Positions 53,069 through 63,473 of a DNA stretch of 64,000 nt are shown piece after piece. The position numbers and the translations under genes are program-made. This stretch comes from Furcasterigmium furcatum. Lineage: Eukaryota; Ascomycota; Sordariomycetes; Glomerellales; Plectosphaerellaceae. Within the stretch, counting starts at the first letter, position 1, and every line of letters begins with the position of its first letter. The notes under the pieces were generated by a model, which saw nothing but the letters and a program-made list of their open reading frames with translations, was not told the DNA's origin and ran no database searches. The stretch covers positions 4,162,472-4,226,471 of the forward strand of contig BCIA01000005.1 in the NCBI GenBank assembly GCA_001599815.1, in the 5' to 3' direction.

Positions 53069-53860
53069 CTACTTGTTCCTTTCACGCCGGCAAAAAGCCA
53101 TTCCGGCAGATGTCAGCCTCTCAAACTCAGTCCTGGTTTCCTGTAGTGTCCGATGCGTCTCCTGAAGCAGCCAGTTTGGGGTTGACTCCAGGAAGTGCAC
53201 ACGGGGAGGAGGCACGCCCAGGCCTTGAGCGGCGTAAGAGTACCACGTGTTGACGAACGCCCTAAAACGCTCATTGTCGAAGCCGTTCAGGGCGGTACCA
53301 TCGCCTTGAGAACCGAAAACTTCCACGTATCGACGCGCCGCCGTGGAAATGTCAACAACCGGGCCGTAGAGGTGCGGCAGTGCCATGTACCTGAAGTAGC
53401 AGACGGTGCTGAGGTCAAAGACAATCTCCCTGAAGTGAGTGAAGTGGCGCGAGAAGAGCATAATCATGCTCTGCGCAGAGCCCTCGGATGTTAGGTGGAG
53501 CGCGATCCGGGTGAAGGCCTGGCATGTTTGTCGTCCCAGGGCAGAGAGGACCCAGTTTGCGTCGTACTCGGGCCGGACGAGGAGAACAGTGTTTTCGTTC
53601 ACCCAGATGTTGAAAGTCGAGTGATTGATGCTCACCGGGACCGCCCTGTTGTGTTTCTCAAATTCCTCGTTAGCTTCTTGTGAGGTGAGTCGGAGCGGGA
53701 GCGGCGACGGTCCGACAATACGAACCTGATGGAGGGCGTTCGAATGGTTCCGAACATCGGCAGCCACAACGAAAGAGGCTCGGGCTGCAATCCCCCAGAG
53801 CTGGATCCGGAGCTCGGGGGGCAGCTCTGCGAAGAGAGCAAACTCCTGGAGTGAGGTCAT
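53069..53860 (-). CDS. 2EXR-domain protein
   Basis: Single exon, 263 residues, starting MTSLQEFALFAELPPELRIQLW. This opening (F-x-L-F-x-E-L-P-P-E-L-R-x-x-L/I-W) is the signature of the 2EXR domain, a family with many members in Pezizomycotina and unknown biochemical role, with distant likeness to F-box-type openings. LTSQEANEEFEKH and FNIWVNENTVLLV continue the domain to about 120. The remainder (HLTSEGSAQSMIMLF, YMALPHLYGP) has no named fold. There is no signal peptide or membrane segment. Members of this family are often in variable, lineage-specific regions, fitting its place here. Confidence 0.8.
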   Translation of the reverse strand: MTSLQEFALFAELPPELRIQLWGIAARASFVVAADVRNHSNALHQVRIVGPSPLPLRLTSQEANEEFEKHNRAVPVSINHSTFNIWVNENTVLLVRPEYDANWVLSALGRQTCQAFTRIALHLTSEGSAQSMIMLFSRHFTHFREIVFDLSTVCYFRYMALPHLYGPVVDISTAARRYVEVFGSQGDGTALNGFDNERFRAFVNTWYSYAAQGLGVPPPRVHFLESTPNWLLQETHRTLQETRTEFERLTSAGMAFCRRERNK

Positions 53861-56053
53861 CTTGACTCCGGGTTTGCCCTTCCGAACTGCGGTGACACCA
53901 CTTGCAAGGTGATTGAGTGCTTGTGGTGGTGTTGGTGATGTTGATGGTGTCGATGGTGTGATGAATGCAGAAAACGGTTGAAAATGGCTGCCGCTGGAGC
54001 TGGCTTTATAGTTTTCAACGAGGCATCTCGAGGGACTTGTTTCATCACGTCTGGGTTTACTCCAAACTGTCCAGTTCTGTTTATGGCGTTTCTTTCCTTG
54101 GCAGCTTCTCCCAAATTAATGATGTCTAAACTGGTCTACACATAGATGCATAGGATTTGCGATACTTCCCACCTGTTTCCCGAGTGCCCGAAAGAGCACT
54201 TTGCTGTTTCGTTAGCAGAACAGATGTCTCTCGTTTAGGGATCTACAGACTTGAGGTTACTTCGAGTAATGTCGATCTGATCGCTAAATGAAACTTCTTT
54301 GACCGAGGTTCTATAGCTGTGAGAAGAACTAAGTTTCCGAAGCTGGAAAAGCATGGTATGGCCTAAACAAAGGATACTTGGCGCCACGGCAATGTTGTCG
54401 TATCCTTTATTTCTGTTGTCGGTACGCGTTAGACTATGGCCTATGAGCATTCTCAAAAGAAAGCTTTTGTTAATTGTTTGGGTTGACTACGTTGGCGAAC
54501 GCCTTACGCTTCAGATAGGCATGTAATTAATATGACGTCTCTCTTGACGTTGAAATTCAAGATAGCTTCTTTCGAGCTGGGTCATTCCAACTTTTATGTC
54601 AGCACCTGATTGACATTTAGTATGGGATTCAGAATCACGGTTATATGGACAATGATATCACTGGATCCGCCATGCGTTATTAGACCTCCCTAGCGGGTTC
54701 TACCTAGTTCCTCCCTGATCATGTTCTTTCCAGTCTCAAAATCTGAGCCGTAGCTACCAATTTCACGCCTCATGATTTTCCAGCTTGTTGCCAGCCACGC
54801 TCCCATTCACTCAGCTTGAGACTCGTTTCAAGCATGGCCTGCCTCTCTGCTTCGGACTGGCTAATGCCTTGTCGAGGGTGTTGCCACACTCTCTCAGCTA
54901 CTGAGGATGTAGTATTGCTCTGGATGTATTTGTCAAAGTTGATCGTGACAGAGCTTGAATGGTTTCTTGTGGCTCATGTGAGCCTGTATCCTGCCTTTTC
55001 GGGACAGAAAGTGTGTGCTCACCTTGGCTCAGACGAAAGAATCATGGAAGGCTGCGTGCTAGAGGGCATGTTGTGGATAATGTAGCTTCAGCTGGCCCTT
55101 AGTTGACGTAGTAAAGAGCCGGCAGGCGCAGGTTTGATTGGAATTAATCAAAAGATAGAGAGAAACTTTCGCAACTCATGATGTTTCGAGGCATTTTCGA
55201 TGTATTACATGAATGAAAGGTCGTCATATATATCATGAACGTCAGACACACTCGAGCACTGTTTCCAGGGAATAAAAAGTCCTTGGGAGGACTTCTTCCT
55301 GCTGAATTGGTCAACTCATCTTCATTGTTATTATTCGCCACTCATTACCGCTTTTGAACTTGTCCTCGATGGTTGGTGTGTGAGGTTGTCCTTCAGCCAA
55401 CCCCTGTCTTGTCCTTCGACAATCATCCGGATGCCGGGCATTTGCATCGGTCATCGTGTCGTTACACCAAAAAGCCCCAAACCCTTTCCATTTAAAGCTA
55501 CCAGAGCAGATCTAGATGTAAGAGGCGACTCAGGTCCACAACTCGGACCAGCAAATCCCGTAGTGAGCGAACTTCTAGCAAGAGATATGGTCTTTTATCG
55601 CATCGTGAGGCATCCCGTGATAGACACACTCTCTGTTCTATCCACACACCTGTTGGTGTCCTCCGCTGCACCTCTCACTGGCCATCACCCCATCTCCTGC
55701 AGCGCATCATCTATCTCCTCCAATGGAGGCCTCATGCAGGAACTGGGCCCCAAAGGGACCGAAAGTTGGACTTTCTGCCTTGGATTTCTGGCAAAAAGTC
55801 CTTCAGGACAATGCTGCCTCACTACACACCGGTTTCGAAGGACAAGCCGGAGCCTTGCGATGTCGCTTGACTTTTTCTCTTCTGCTGATGTCAACCTGTC
55901 AGATCACGAAGATGGAGACTTCGCGACAACGGCCCTGTTGTTCCTCGCATCTTTCATGATATGAGATACATGTACTGATCGACCATTTTGAGCAAATACT
56001 CCGTAGCGGATGGTACGCAACCATTCCCGTTGACGACCTATACCCCTGCCACG
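53861..56053. other. 2.2 kb AT-richer gene-free stretch
   Basis: No supported gene. GC content is visibly lower (about 54.1-55.4 kb) than in flanking genes and TpA-containing steps are frequent, so it may be an old repeat decayed by mutation, but I find no terminal repeats or transposase remnant. GT-rich imperfect repeats (GTTGGTGAT-like) lie at about 53930-53965. A 194-codon frame at 55380-55964 lacks recognisable content. Confidence 0.45.
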
Positions 56054-59000
56054 ATGTCGACCAGCAGCCACATATCATCACCTTGCCACCTATGCCAGGG
56101 CTATGGCAGGAGAGAGCTTGGAGGCGATGCTTCCAGAATTCCACGGACCGGCAGGTTGCGAAGATTTGGCAGCGCTTGCCAAACATTGATGCGACGAGCA
56201 TCAACGAGGTTGGCTCGGAACCTGCGGTCTAGGCTACCAGACGACAGGAGACTCGACGCGCGCCCCGATGATGACCTACAGAGCCCGCAAGTTGGGACAA
56301 CAGACAATCCTGTCGAACTGCCTCTGGACAATGAATGGAACGTCTACGAGCTGTGTGCCACGGACCCGGAAATCCACGAGTTATCCGCCCAAGATCAGGA
56401 AATACACGAAATAGGAGGCGTCGAGGAAGTCCAGGGTCTCTTAGCAGGCGTCCGGTACTTGGACATAATGAGCGAACAGGCTGAGCTCAGGGCCCGCCGG
56501 ACAGATACTGCCAGGCCAGACCTTCGCTTGGTCATTCCTCAAGGTAGGCCGTCCGCTGTTGTCTCCGAGGCCAGCTTCACCCCACCACCCGGCTGGACGT
56601 CAGTCGAGACGACCGATTTCTGCCCGAGCAAGCATCTTGACTTCACAAATCTCAAAACGTTTCAGTATCTGGATGAGGCTATATCCCTGACCCGGCCCAC
56701 CGGCTCCGCGTTCCCAACGAGATTGCGTCGTTCTGGTGCCATATATTCGAAACGAACCACGGTGAGTACAACCACCAGTGGTTCATCAATCTCACCCAAG
56801 AAACCTACCCTTGGCACTCCCGCTACAGTCAGCACTCCCGCTACAGGGGAAATTGTCTTTGATACCGAAAAAACAACTTGCAACGATCCGGCGAATCTGG
56901 ATGGCGTCTTCTCCGCGTTGGGCAGCAAGACACCACCGCCCGTCAATCCCCCAAAGAGACCAGAGCGGGCAGGGAACCAAAGCAGATCCCCAAATGCCGA
57001 GCCAGCTCCGGAAAGATCGGAACACCGAAGACCACGAAATAACCAATGGATCACTCTCTGGAAGCTCCGGCACGACTTGCGCGAGCTGTACTCGAAGCTC
57101 ATGGCCGCCACAAAGAACTCTTCTATCCCTCGGGCGAGCAAAGTCCGCCGGCTCTTCAAAGACGCGACTCACATGTTACAAGTCGGTCTGTCCACCTTTA
57201 TGGAGGTTCTCAAAGGTACCGTTCCGACTACCTTGCAAAAGATCCTGTCTTTCGTCTTCGTATCTACGGTGATGTGGAACACCGTCAACATGCACAAGAG
57301 CGATCTGGGTGATGGCTGTGGCCACAATCCCCTCTCCGGCATAAACATCTGGCGCTCGGCCATCCATGATACCAAGGATCGAGTTGTCCTCGACAGAGTT
57401 ATCGATGCGCTGTGGTCCAGCGAGCCCAGCTCATCAGACCCTACGGAAGAGGTCGGCCAGACAGATGGCAGTCCCAGCTCTTTTGACGTGGCCATGGACT
57501 GGAACCCGACAGACAACGCCGATCTTGCCGGTCTGGATGCCTCACTCTTCACCTTCCTTGACACGAACGGGTCTGACGGCAACTTCAATCTTGCGCAAGC
57601 ATCACTCTTCGACTATTCTGGCGACCAGTTTGGATCAAGCGAACGACACATCGACGCAGAATCCCTCTTGCCAAACTTCCAGTCCGAAGTCGGCCACTTG
57701 CTAATGGAGACCTCGAACCACGAGGATATCAATTTCGCGGCTTTTCTCAACATTCCAGGCCTGGAAGACATCTTACCGCCGTCACCAGGGCCTCTGGGAC
57801 CGGGTCCTCCATCTGCCGAACAATACTACAGCCAAGAAGCTTTTGCACCAGACCGAGCAACACCAGAGCCCGTTGGCGCGCTGGTAGGGCCATCGAACAT
57901 GAGAGAACCGTGGTCCTGGGAGAATCTCTCTATCGACCCCCACTGGCTCAGCGCTTCCTGGACATCTCCAATACAATTCTCGGACGACACCACCGGCGGC
58001 TCGCAACCCGGAAGAAGTCTAGACACGAGCTGCAAGTCCTCGGCCAACGGTGAAGTGACAGCTGGCCGTGTGCTCGTCAGTTGTCTTGTCGGCACATTGA
58101 TGTTCCAGACAGTCGTGATATTTCTCAGATGTACGTATCTCATCTTCCGGAGAAACTGGTACAGCGCTGATACTCTTGGTACAGATCTAGGCGGCACCGG
58201 GTCAATCTTGCATATTCTCTCTGGCTGCTCCGAAGCAAAAGTCGAGCCCCTGGGCGACTCTCAGCTGGAGTCGAGCAGCTCCTCACCGGGCTACGCCTTG
58301 GAAGTGATGGGTGATTTCTTTGCCGAACTGTCCCGAAATGTCATCGAGCCTCTCCGGGCGGCTTTCGAAGGCGGCCACTCGCAGCTCCTGGGACTTCTTG
58401 CCATGGCCGAGTCCATGGCGAAATGCGGCACGATTCGGACCTTGCGAGCATTCGAGGACTACCTCATCCATACCGGACTGGTCAGTTCCGCCCCTTGATA
58501 CCTGAGTATCGACCTGCTGACGCCCGGAATAGCATCTGTCCAACTGTCATAAAGGCTACACGTTTCTCGTCAAATCAATCTTGGCGCAATGTCTGCGGTG
58601 CTCATCGACCATGGCGTGGGACCACGTCTACGGAGATGACGTGTTGGAGAACGAGGAGTACTCGGCCCAGTACGTCTCGACCCGGGAATGCCGGGTGCAG
58701 GACATTGCAGACAGCATCTTTGTCACCCCGGCAATGTTCGAGACGGGCTGTGCAGACCAGCTGAAGGAAGATGCTGGTGTTGGTGAAGCGCCAGTTGTCG
58801 TGAACCAGGCGCGCAACTCGACGCCCTCAGTCTCACCCCTTGGGACGAGCTTTGCATCATCAGCGCCCCGGAAGATCGCAAAGTGCCCTCACCAGGGTTG
58901 TAAAAACGAGTACAAGGGTGTTGATGCACGTGTCAACCTGCGGAGACATATCCGATGCGCGCATGAGTCCGGAAGCGCCAAGGCATTTACTTGCCCCGGG

Positions 59001-59129
59001 GCAGGTTGCGATCTGCAGACACCTCGACGGGATAATCTGCGAAATCACTTCCTGAAGAAGCACCACGGAGAGGAGATGCCGCCGTGGTTGATGGACAAGA
59101 AGCGGAGTCGGGCGGTGAAGACTCGATAG
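56054..59129 (+). CDS. Large C2H2 zinc-finger protein with a membrane-like segment
   Basis: Proposed exons 56054-58130, 58185-58480 and 58533-59129, giving 989 residues. The last intron (52 nt, GTCAGT ... CTGAC ... TAG) is required to reach the zinc fingers. The first (54 nt, GTACGT ... CTGAT ... CAG) is a multiple of three with no stop, so it is likely but not forced. The ATG at 56054 (MSTSSHISSPCHLC) is the first in frame. The first about 340 residues are low complexity. A helical unit around 345-420 (LWKLRHDLRELYSKLM, TLQKILSFVFVSTVMW) and a hydrophobic stretch around 680 (VLVSCLVGTLMFQTVVIFL) follow. Two C2H2 fingers close the protein (C-x4-C-x15-H-x4-H and C-x4-C-x12-H-x4-H, about 905-965). 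Function is unknown; a transcription-factor-like role is inferred. The 5' third is the least certain. Confidence 0.68.
56814..56846. repeat. Direct duplication in the C2H2 gene
   Basis: A 15-bp segment GCACTCCCGCTACAG occurs exactly twice with an 18-bp period (56814-56828 and 56832-56846). In the gene frame it encodes a doubled TPAT. The period keeps frame. Confidence 0.85.
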
Positions 59130-60596
59130 ATATTTAGGTGTCTGTAAATACTGTAGAACTCCTCATCTCCTTTGTACTGGGAGCCTTCATTTTGAGCTTG
59201 AACTGCGGCCAGCGTTGGTGTTCGGGAACATTGGATTTTTAAGAAGAGCTCACTTACATCGGGGCGAGCATCAGGGGTGGCGCATCGGGTCATTGATATC
59301 AGTTCATGTTTCAGGGCATGCTCAGTGGGATAGACGCCCTCTCGCTGACGGGCGCTATGTTCGTGTGGCAGCTGTCACTTGTGTAGGTAGATGGGATTTC
59401 CTTTGATTTGCGTGGATACATCCTCTGCAAGATCCTGTGCGGCGGGAATCTCCTGGCCTCATTTTCCACAAACCTTGGCTGATACAATGAGGTGGTATTC
59501 GGAAACTGCTGTATCTTATTCTCCAGTCTTCCTCCACTCCCTCATTCCGTCGGCGGTTAAGGATTCGTTCTTTGGTGTCACTCACCGGAGGTCGCAGCAG
59601 TCGACTCGGGCTTTCTCTCAGCATATCCCCGGGGCCCATCAAGGTGGCAATGCTCGAGTCCCGCATTCAGGGGCGATCGAGTGCTGTCGACCCAATCCGG
59701 AGTCTTGGCCAGCCCAGTTCGTCCGTTCAGACTTACACAGCCACCCCCCATATGCGAGACGATAGGCTCACAAGCTCTGGCCCTTGGGCGCTCCGGTACT
59801 TGACCACATGCTAATTTCCGATGGCATGTTGCCCCTGCAGCCGAATCGTCCCAAGATTCACTGGTCTTTCCTGCCGTGCCTATCAGAGAGCGCGGGTGAC
59901 CTCATTCAGGCGCCTGTCGCTGTGAGCGCCGCTCTACCTGTTGCGTGCCAAGCGGGAGCCTCTGCTTCAGGATCTTTAGTGCTTGTCGATGCACGATCCT
60001 GTCAGGTTATTCTCGGGTCATTTTCCACCTAAAGGGATGCTGCCAGTCTGTGGTGTAAGTGAGGCGTCGTCTATTCACGGGTGGCGGATGATTCCTTCGT
60101 CAATTTGGGCACTAACTGACTGCTCAACTTGGGACGATGCTTCAAATCTGGCTGGGGAGCCAGATATAGTTTTGAATCTGACCTTCATAAGATAGAACGG
60201 CATCGGTGAAGGATCTGCATCGGCCTGCCTATCAACGGGTTCGATATCTTGTATCGCCCAACCCTGGTCAGCCCTCGGAATTATGGAGTTGAGCTCGTTT
60301 GTTCCCTTTCAAGTCGAAACAAACCCCCGTCACCGTCGATGGATCATGCCGAAAACCTGGAGATTCGCGCGCTGATCCCGGTCAAGCTTTCGGAATAGGG
60401 ACCGGCTGAGGGCGCGCAACCTCACATAAATATCCCAAGACTCCTGCCCCAAGAGTCGGCAAAAGCTTAGTTCATTCTCATCACTGCAAACGACCAGGTG
60501 TCATTCATTCCACTTTCGTCTTTCTTCCCTGTTCACTTTCGTTCTTTCGAAACCACTGTACCGTCGACCGGTTCCATTCGCTTCACTACACCGACA
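59130..60596. other. Intergenic between the C2H2 gene and the pectate lyase
   Basis: About 1.5 kb. Short frames have no family resemblance. The last 170 bp before the pectate lyase are C/T-rich with TCACATAAATA near 60422-60432, TATA-like, about 165 bp upstream of the ATG. Confidence 0.5.
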
Positions 60597-61410
60597 ATGC
60601 ATTCTGCTCAGATCCTCTCTCTTCTTGCCGCCGTCCCGGCCACCTTGGCCTGCCTCGGCTATGACGGCGGTGTGCCCACCCCCGTCGACACCATCTCTCT
60701 GTCCGAGCCTCAGAGGATCGGAGCCGGCGAGATTTTCGATGCTGGCTGGGTTCGCTATGACCGTGGCGTTCCCTGCACTGGCCAGTCGGAGGGCGGTAAG
60801 TGGCATCGCCATCCTCACGGGATGCTGTTTGTATACTGACGACTCGACCCGCAGGCGAGGCCGACGCCGTCTTCCTCCTGGAGGATGGCGCCACGATCCG
60901 CAACGTGATCATCGGCGCCGACCAGGGCGAGGGCATCTACTGCCTGGGCTCGTGCACCATCGAGTTCGCGTGGTTCGAGGAGGTCTGCGAGGACGCCATC
61001 TCCATCAAGGGCGACGGCACCGCCAACATCATCGGCGGAGGCGCCTACGGCGCCTCGGACAAGATCATCCAGCACAACGGCTGCGGCCACGTCAACGTCA
61101 TCAACTTCTACGCCAACGACTATGGCAAGGTCTACCGCTCGTGCGGCAACTGCAGGGACAACTGCGCCCGCTCCGTCCACATGGAGGGCGTCACGGCCGT
61201 CAACGGCGGCGAGCTGATGGGCATCAACACCAACCTCGGCGACAAGGTATGTTTCGGAAAATCGTCTCTAAAAGTGCGGACTTTGGCTAACTCATCGGGT
61301 CTCAGGCCACCTACTCCAACAACTGCTTCCCCAAGACTGAGTGCCAGGCCTACGAGGGCTGCGACAAGAACAACGGCGAGTGCGAGCCCTCGAAGCTCGG
61401 CAAGTGCTAA
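60597..61410 (+). CDS. Secreted pectate lyase, family PL3
   Basis: Three exons: 60597-60795, 60855-61246 and 61306-61410, giving 231 residues. Pectate lyases cleave de-esterified pectin in plant cell walls by beta-elimination. A signal peptide is clear (MHSAQILSLLAAVPATLA, cleavage near 18). Family PL3 text: GWVRYDRGVPCTGQSEGGEADAVF spanning intron 1 (split), ADQGEGIYCLGSCTIEFAWFEEVCEDA, GGGAYGASDKIIQHNGCGHV, NFYANDYGKVYRSCGNC and VNGGELMGINTNLGDKATYSNNCF across intron 2. About a dozen cysteines suit a disulfide-rich secreted right-handed beta-helix. The small size (about 210 mature residues) is typical of PL3. Both introns carry stops or shift frame, so splicing is forced. It suggests plant-associated life. 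Confidence 0.93.
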
Positions 61411-62303
61411 GCGCCTTGCCTGGGTTGGGAGTCCTCAAACACACAAGAATGAGGACATGACTGAAAGATATTCACTGTCACATAGTTATCTTAGTGCGCT
61501 GCGCAGTATATACGACAAATAGTGTCGGCCTGATGAGCCAGACCTGATCAACTTTCCAGAAATGGTTAGCCATGAGCCCTTGTTGTGTAAACTGTCGATT
61601 GTTCTGGACGGAGGAGGAAGGCCGTGAGCAACTAATTCGTTCTCAAGACTGACATGGTGTAAGGATGCATATCTTGGCTAAGGCGTGGGTCGGCTTCACG
61701 AAGGCGTCGCGTCACGGGCTGCCATGTATTAAATCGGCACTTAAAGCGCTGATGCGAGCCGGAGAAATGACGGGGTGTGGACTTAGCGTACGAGAAGGCG
61801 ATCTGCTCTCCCATCGACCGAAAGATCTGGTAGTGAAGTCCGCCGACGTGGCCGTGTCGCTGGGTGACGTATGGACCTAAACCGGGCCGCTATGTGACGC
61901 GGCCCTGCGGGACTTCACGATCCACGGCAAGGCGAAGTTGGAACGGGCGCTGTGAATGGCGACACCCACGTGGGATTCGGCCGGTCCGTGCGTGTCTGAT
62001 GTCTCGGGGTCTAAGGGCTGACGGCCTAGACGCTCGTCGCCTCAGAGGCTGACGTGGCCGACCGGGAGGTTAAGTTGCGTGCGGCGGACTTGTTCCGACG
62101 ACGCGAGTCGGCCTGGGTCGAGTTACCCAAGGAGGCACCGTTCACCCACCTCAGGGTCACGCAGTCTTACTTGCACTCGAGACTCCGGTCAAGACACGGC
62201 CCGTAAGTTGGGCGCTCTTCGTCGCGTTTTTTGTGCCTGTGGCTACAACACCAACTATTCATGAGAGCAAAAAGAAAATAGACGCCTCGCTCAATTATTA
62301 TTG
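61411..62303. other. Gene-free stretch, possibly decayed coding DNA
   Basis: About 0.9 kb between convergent genes. From about 61660 to 62200 short open runs follow each other in different frames on the plus strand, and the DNA is GC-rich (about 61780-62180), unlike a usual 3' spacer. I cannot assign a family. It may be a broken gene or repeat relic. Confidence 0.3.
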
Positions 62304-63473
62304 CTACCATGGTATAAGACCTGGCGGAAGTCTAGGGTATTCCTGTCCATCGATGATCTCATGGCCAAAAGCGTACACCGAGTCGTGGTTATCGACTGCT
62401 GCCCCGTCGTCGCTCTCTCTCTTCCAGTTAGCTTTGCAGTTCCCAGGAACAAACTTGGCCACGTCCATAGCTAGAGTCAGTTTCATCTCTGGGCAATAAT
62501 TCCAGATATGCTTCCTCATTTCCGGTGTGCCCCAAATCCCACCGTGCAGAGTGCTTCCGCCAGCGCCAGTATGGTAACCCATCGGCTCATAAAAGCCACT
62601 CCGCCAATCGTCGATACCAGGAATTAACTTGCCGCTGGAGGCGGCGTCCAAGGTTGAATGCAGGTCCTCATATTCTTCCTTGCCAACCTCTTCCAGTGTA
62701 CCAGAATGTGCTTCTCCACTGAACGTCAGCGATATCGTGCCATTAGCGACCTTTGCGCCTGGTCGGCGAGAGATGCGTTTAGCAAGCCAAACATCTTCAG
62801 GCTCAGAGTTATCAGCCCGGGTTTCCTTGCGTAAGACTTCAATAATGGAGGACACGCGGCGAAGGGAGAGCCCCCCATTCCCGCCCCAAGTGCCGCGCGG
62901 ATTCCAAGGGGCGCCAATCCATTCGTATTCGAGATAGTCGTTGATAGTGCGAGGACTATTAGCGCATAAGATGCTATCGGTCTGAAAAACAAGTAGATAT
63001 TCCGCAGGATAGAGGACCGTCTCATAGAGCCAGAGGGTGGTAAGGAATCGCGAGATCTTCTCTTGCCCAGCAGTACTCATATTCGAAGGAATATAAGACA
63101 GGCTGAGTTTACCCGCGGCGACTTGTTCCCGAATGGCCATAGACTGGTTGATGAACTGGACAGACTCGTTGGATCCCATAAAGCGAAAGGTCCAGTCGGG
63201 CGGGACGACCGATATGAAGTGAAGCATCAAAGGCGCTAGAATAGGATTCGGACGGTTCTCGATGAGCAAGGCGACCTTGGTTGGGTCGTACAGCTCGTTG
63301 GTGAATTTAAGAGACATCGTAGGCAGCGACCATGATGAAAAGGATGAAAACGGTAGAAACTCGGCTGACAGCCAGATAGAGAGTCCTCTGGAGGCGAATC
63401 AGTGTGTCTGGGTGGAAGTCGTCGCGGAAGGAGCAACTCACAAGAAAGTTACAAGGCCGACAACGGCTCTCAT
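62304..63473 (-). CDS. DUF5672 protein, type II membrane protein (putative glycosyltransferase-like)
   Basis: Two exons, 63442-63473 and 62304-63387, giving 371 residues. Exon 1 encodes MRAVVGLVTF and splicing (54-nt intron, GTGAGT ... CTGAT ... CAG) creates LGLSIWLSAEFLPF, so a signal anchor forms at about 3-22 and the rest is lumenal. An alternative ATG at 63575 in the same frame would add 34 residues. The DUF5672 core is very clear: YDPTKVALLIENRP, APLMLHFISVVPPDW, TAGQEKISRFLTTLWLYE, LLVFQTDSILCANS, WIGAPWNPRGTWGGNGGLSLRR, SEPEDVWLAKR and FYEPMGYHTGAGG. The FQTDS and GGNGGLSLRR segments resemble the metal- and sugar-nucleotide-binding parts of GT-A type transferases; the activity itself is not established. 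Family proteins are common in fungi. Confidence 0.88.

Noticed and set aside
53930..53965. GT-rich repeated pattern resembling a short repeat array
   Set aside because: Imperfect GTTGGTGAT-type units without constant spacer or palindromic repeat, so not CRISPR-like; a eukaryotic window also makes that implausible.
55380..55964. 194-codon plus-strand frame before the C2H2 gene
   Set aside because: No recognisable content, in an AT-richer region with poor codon composition, and no splice link to the C2H2 gene.
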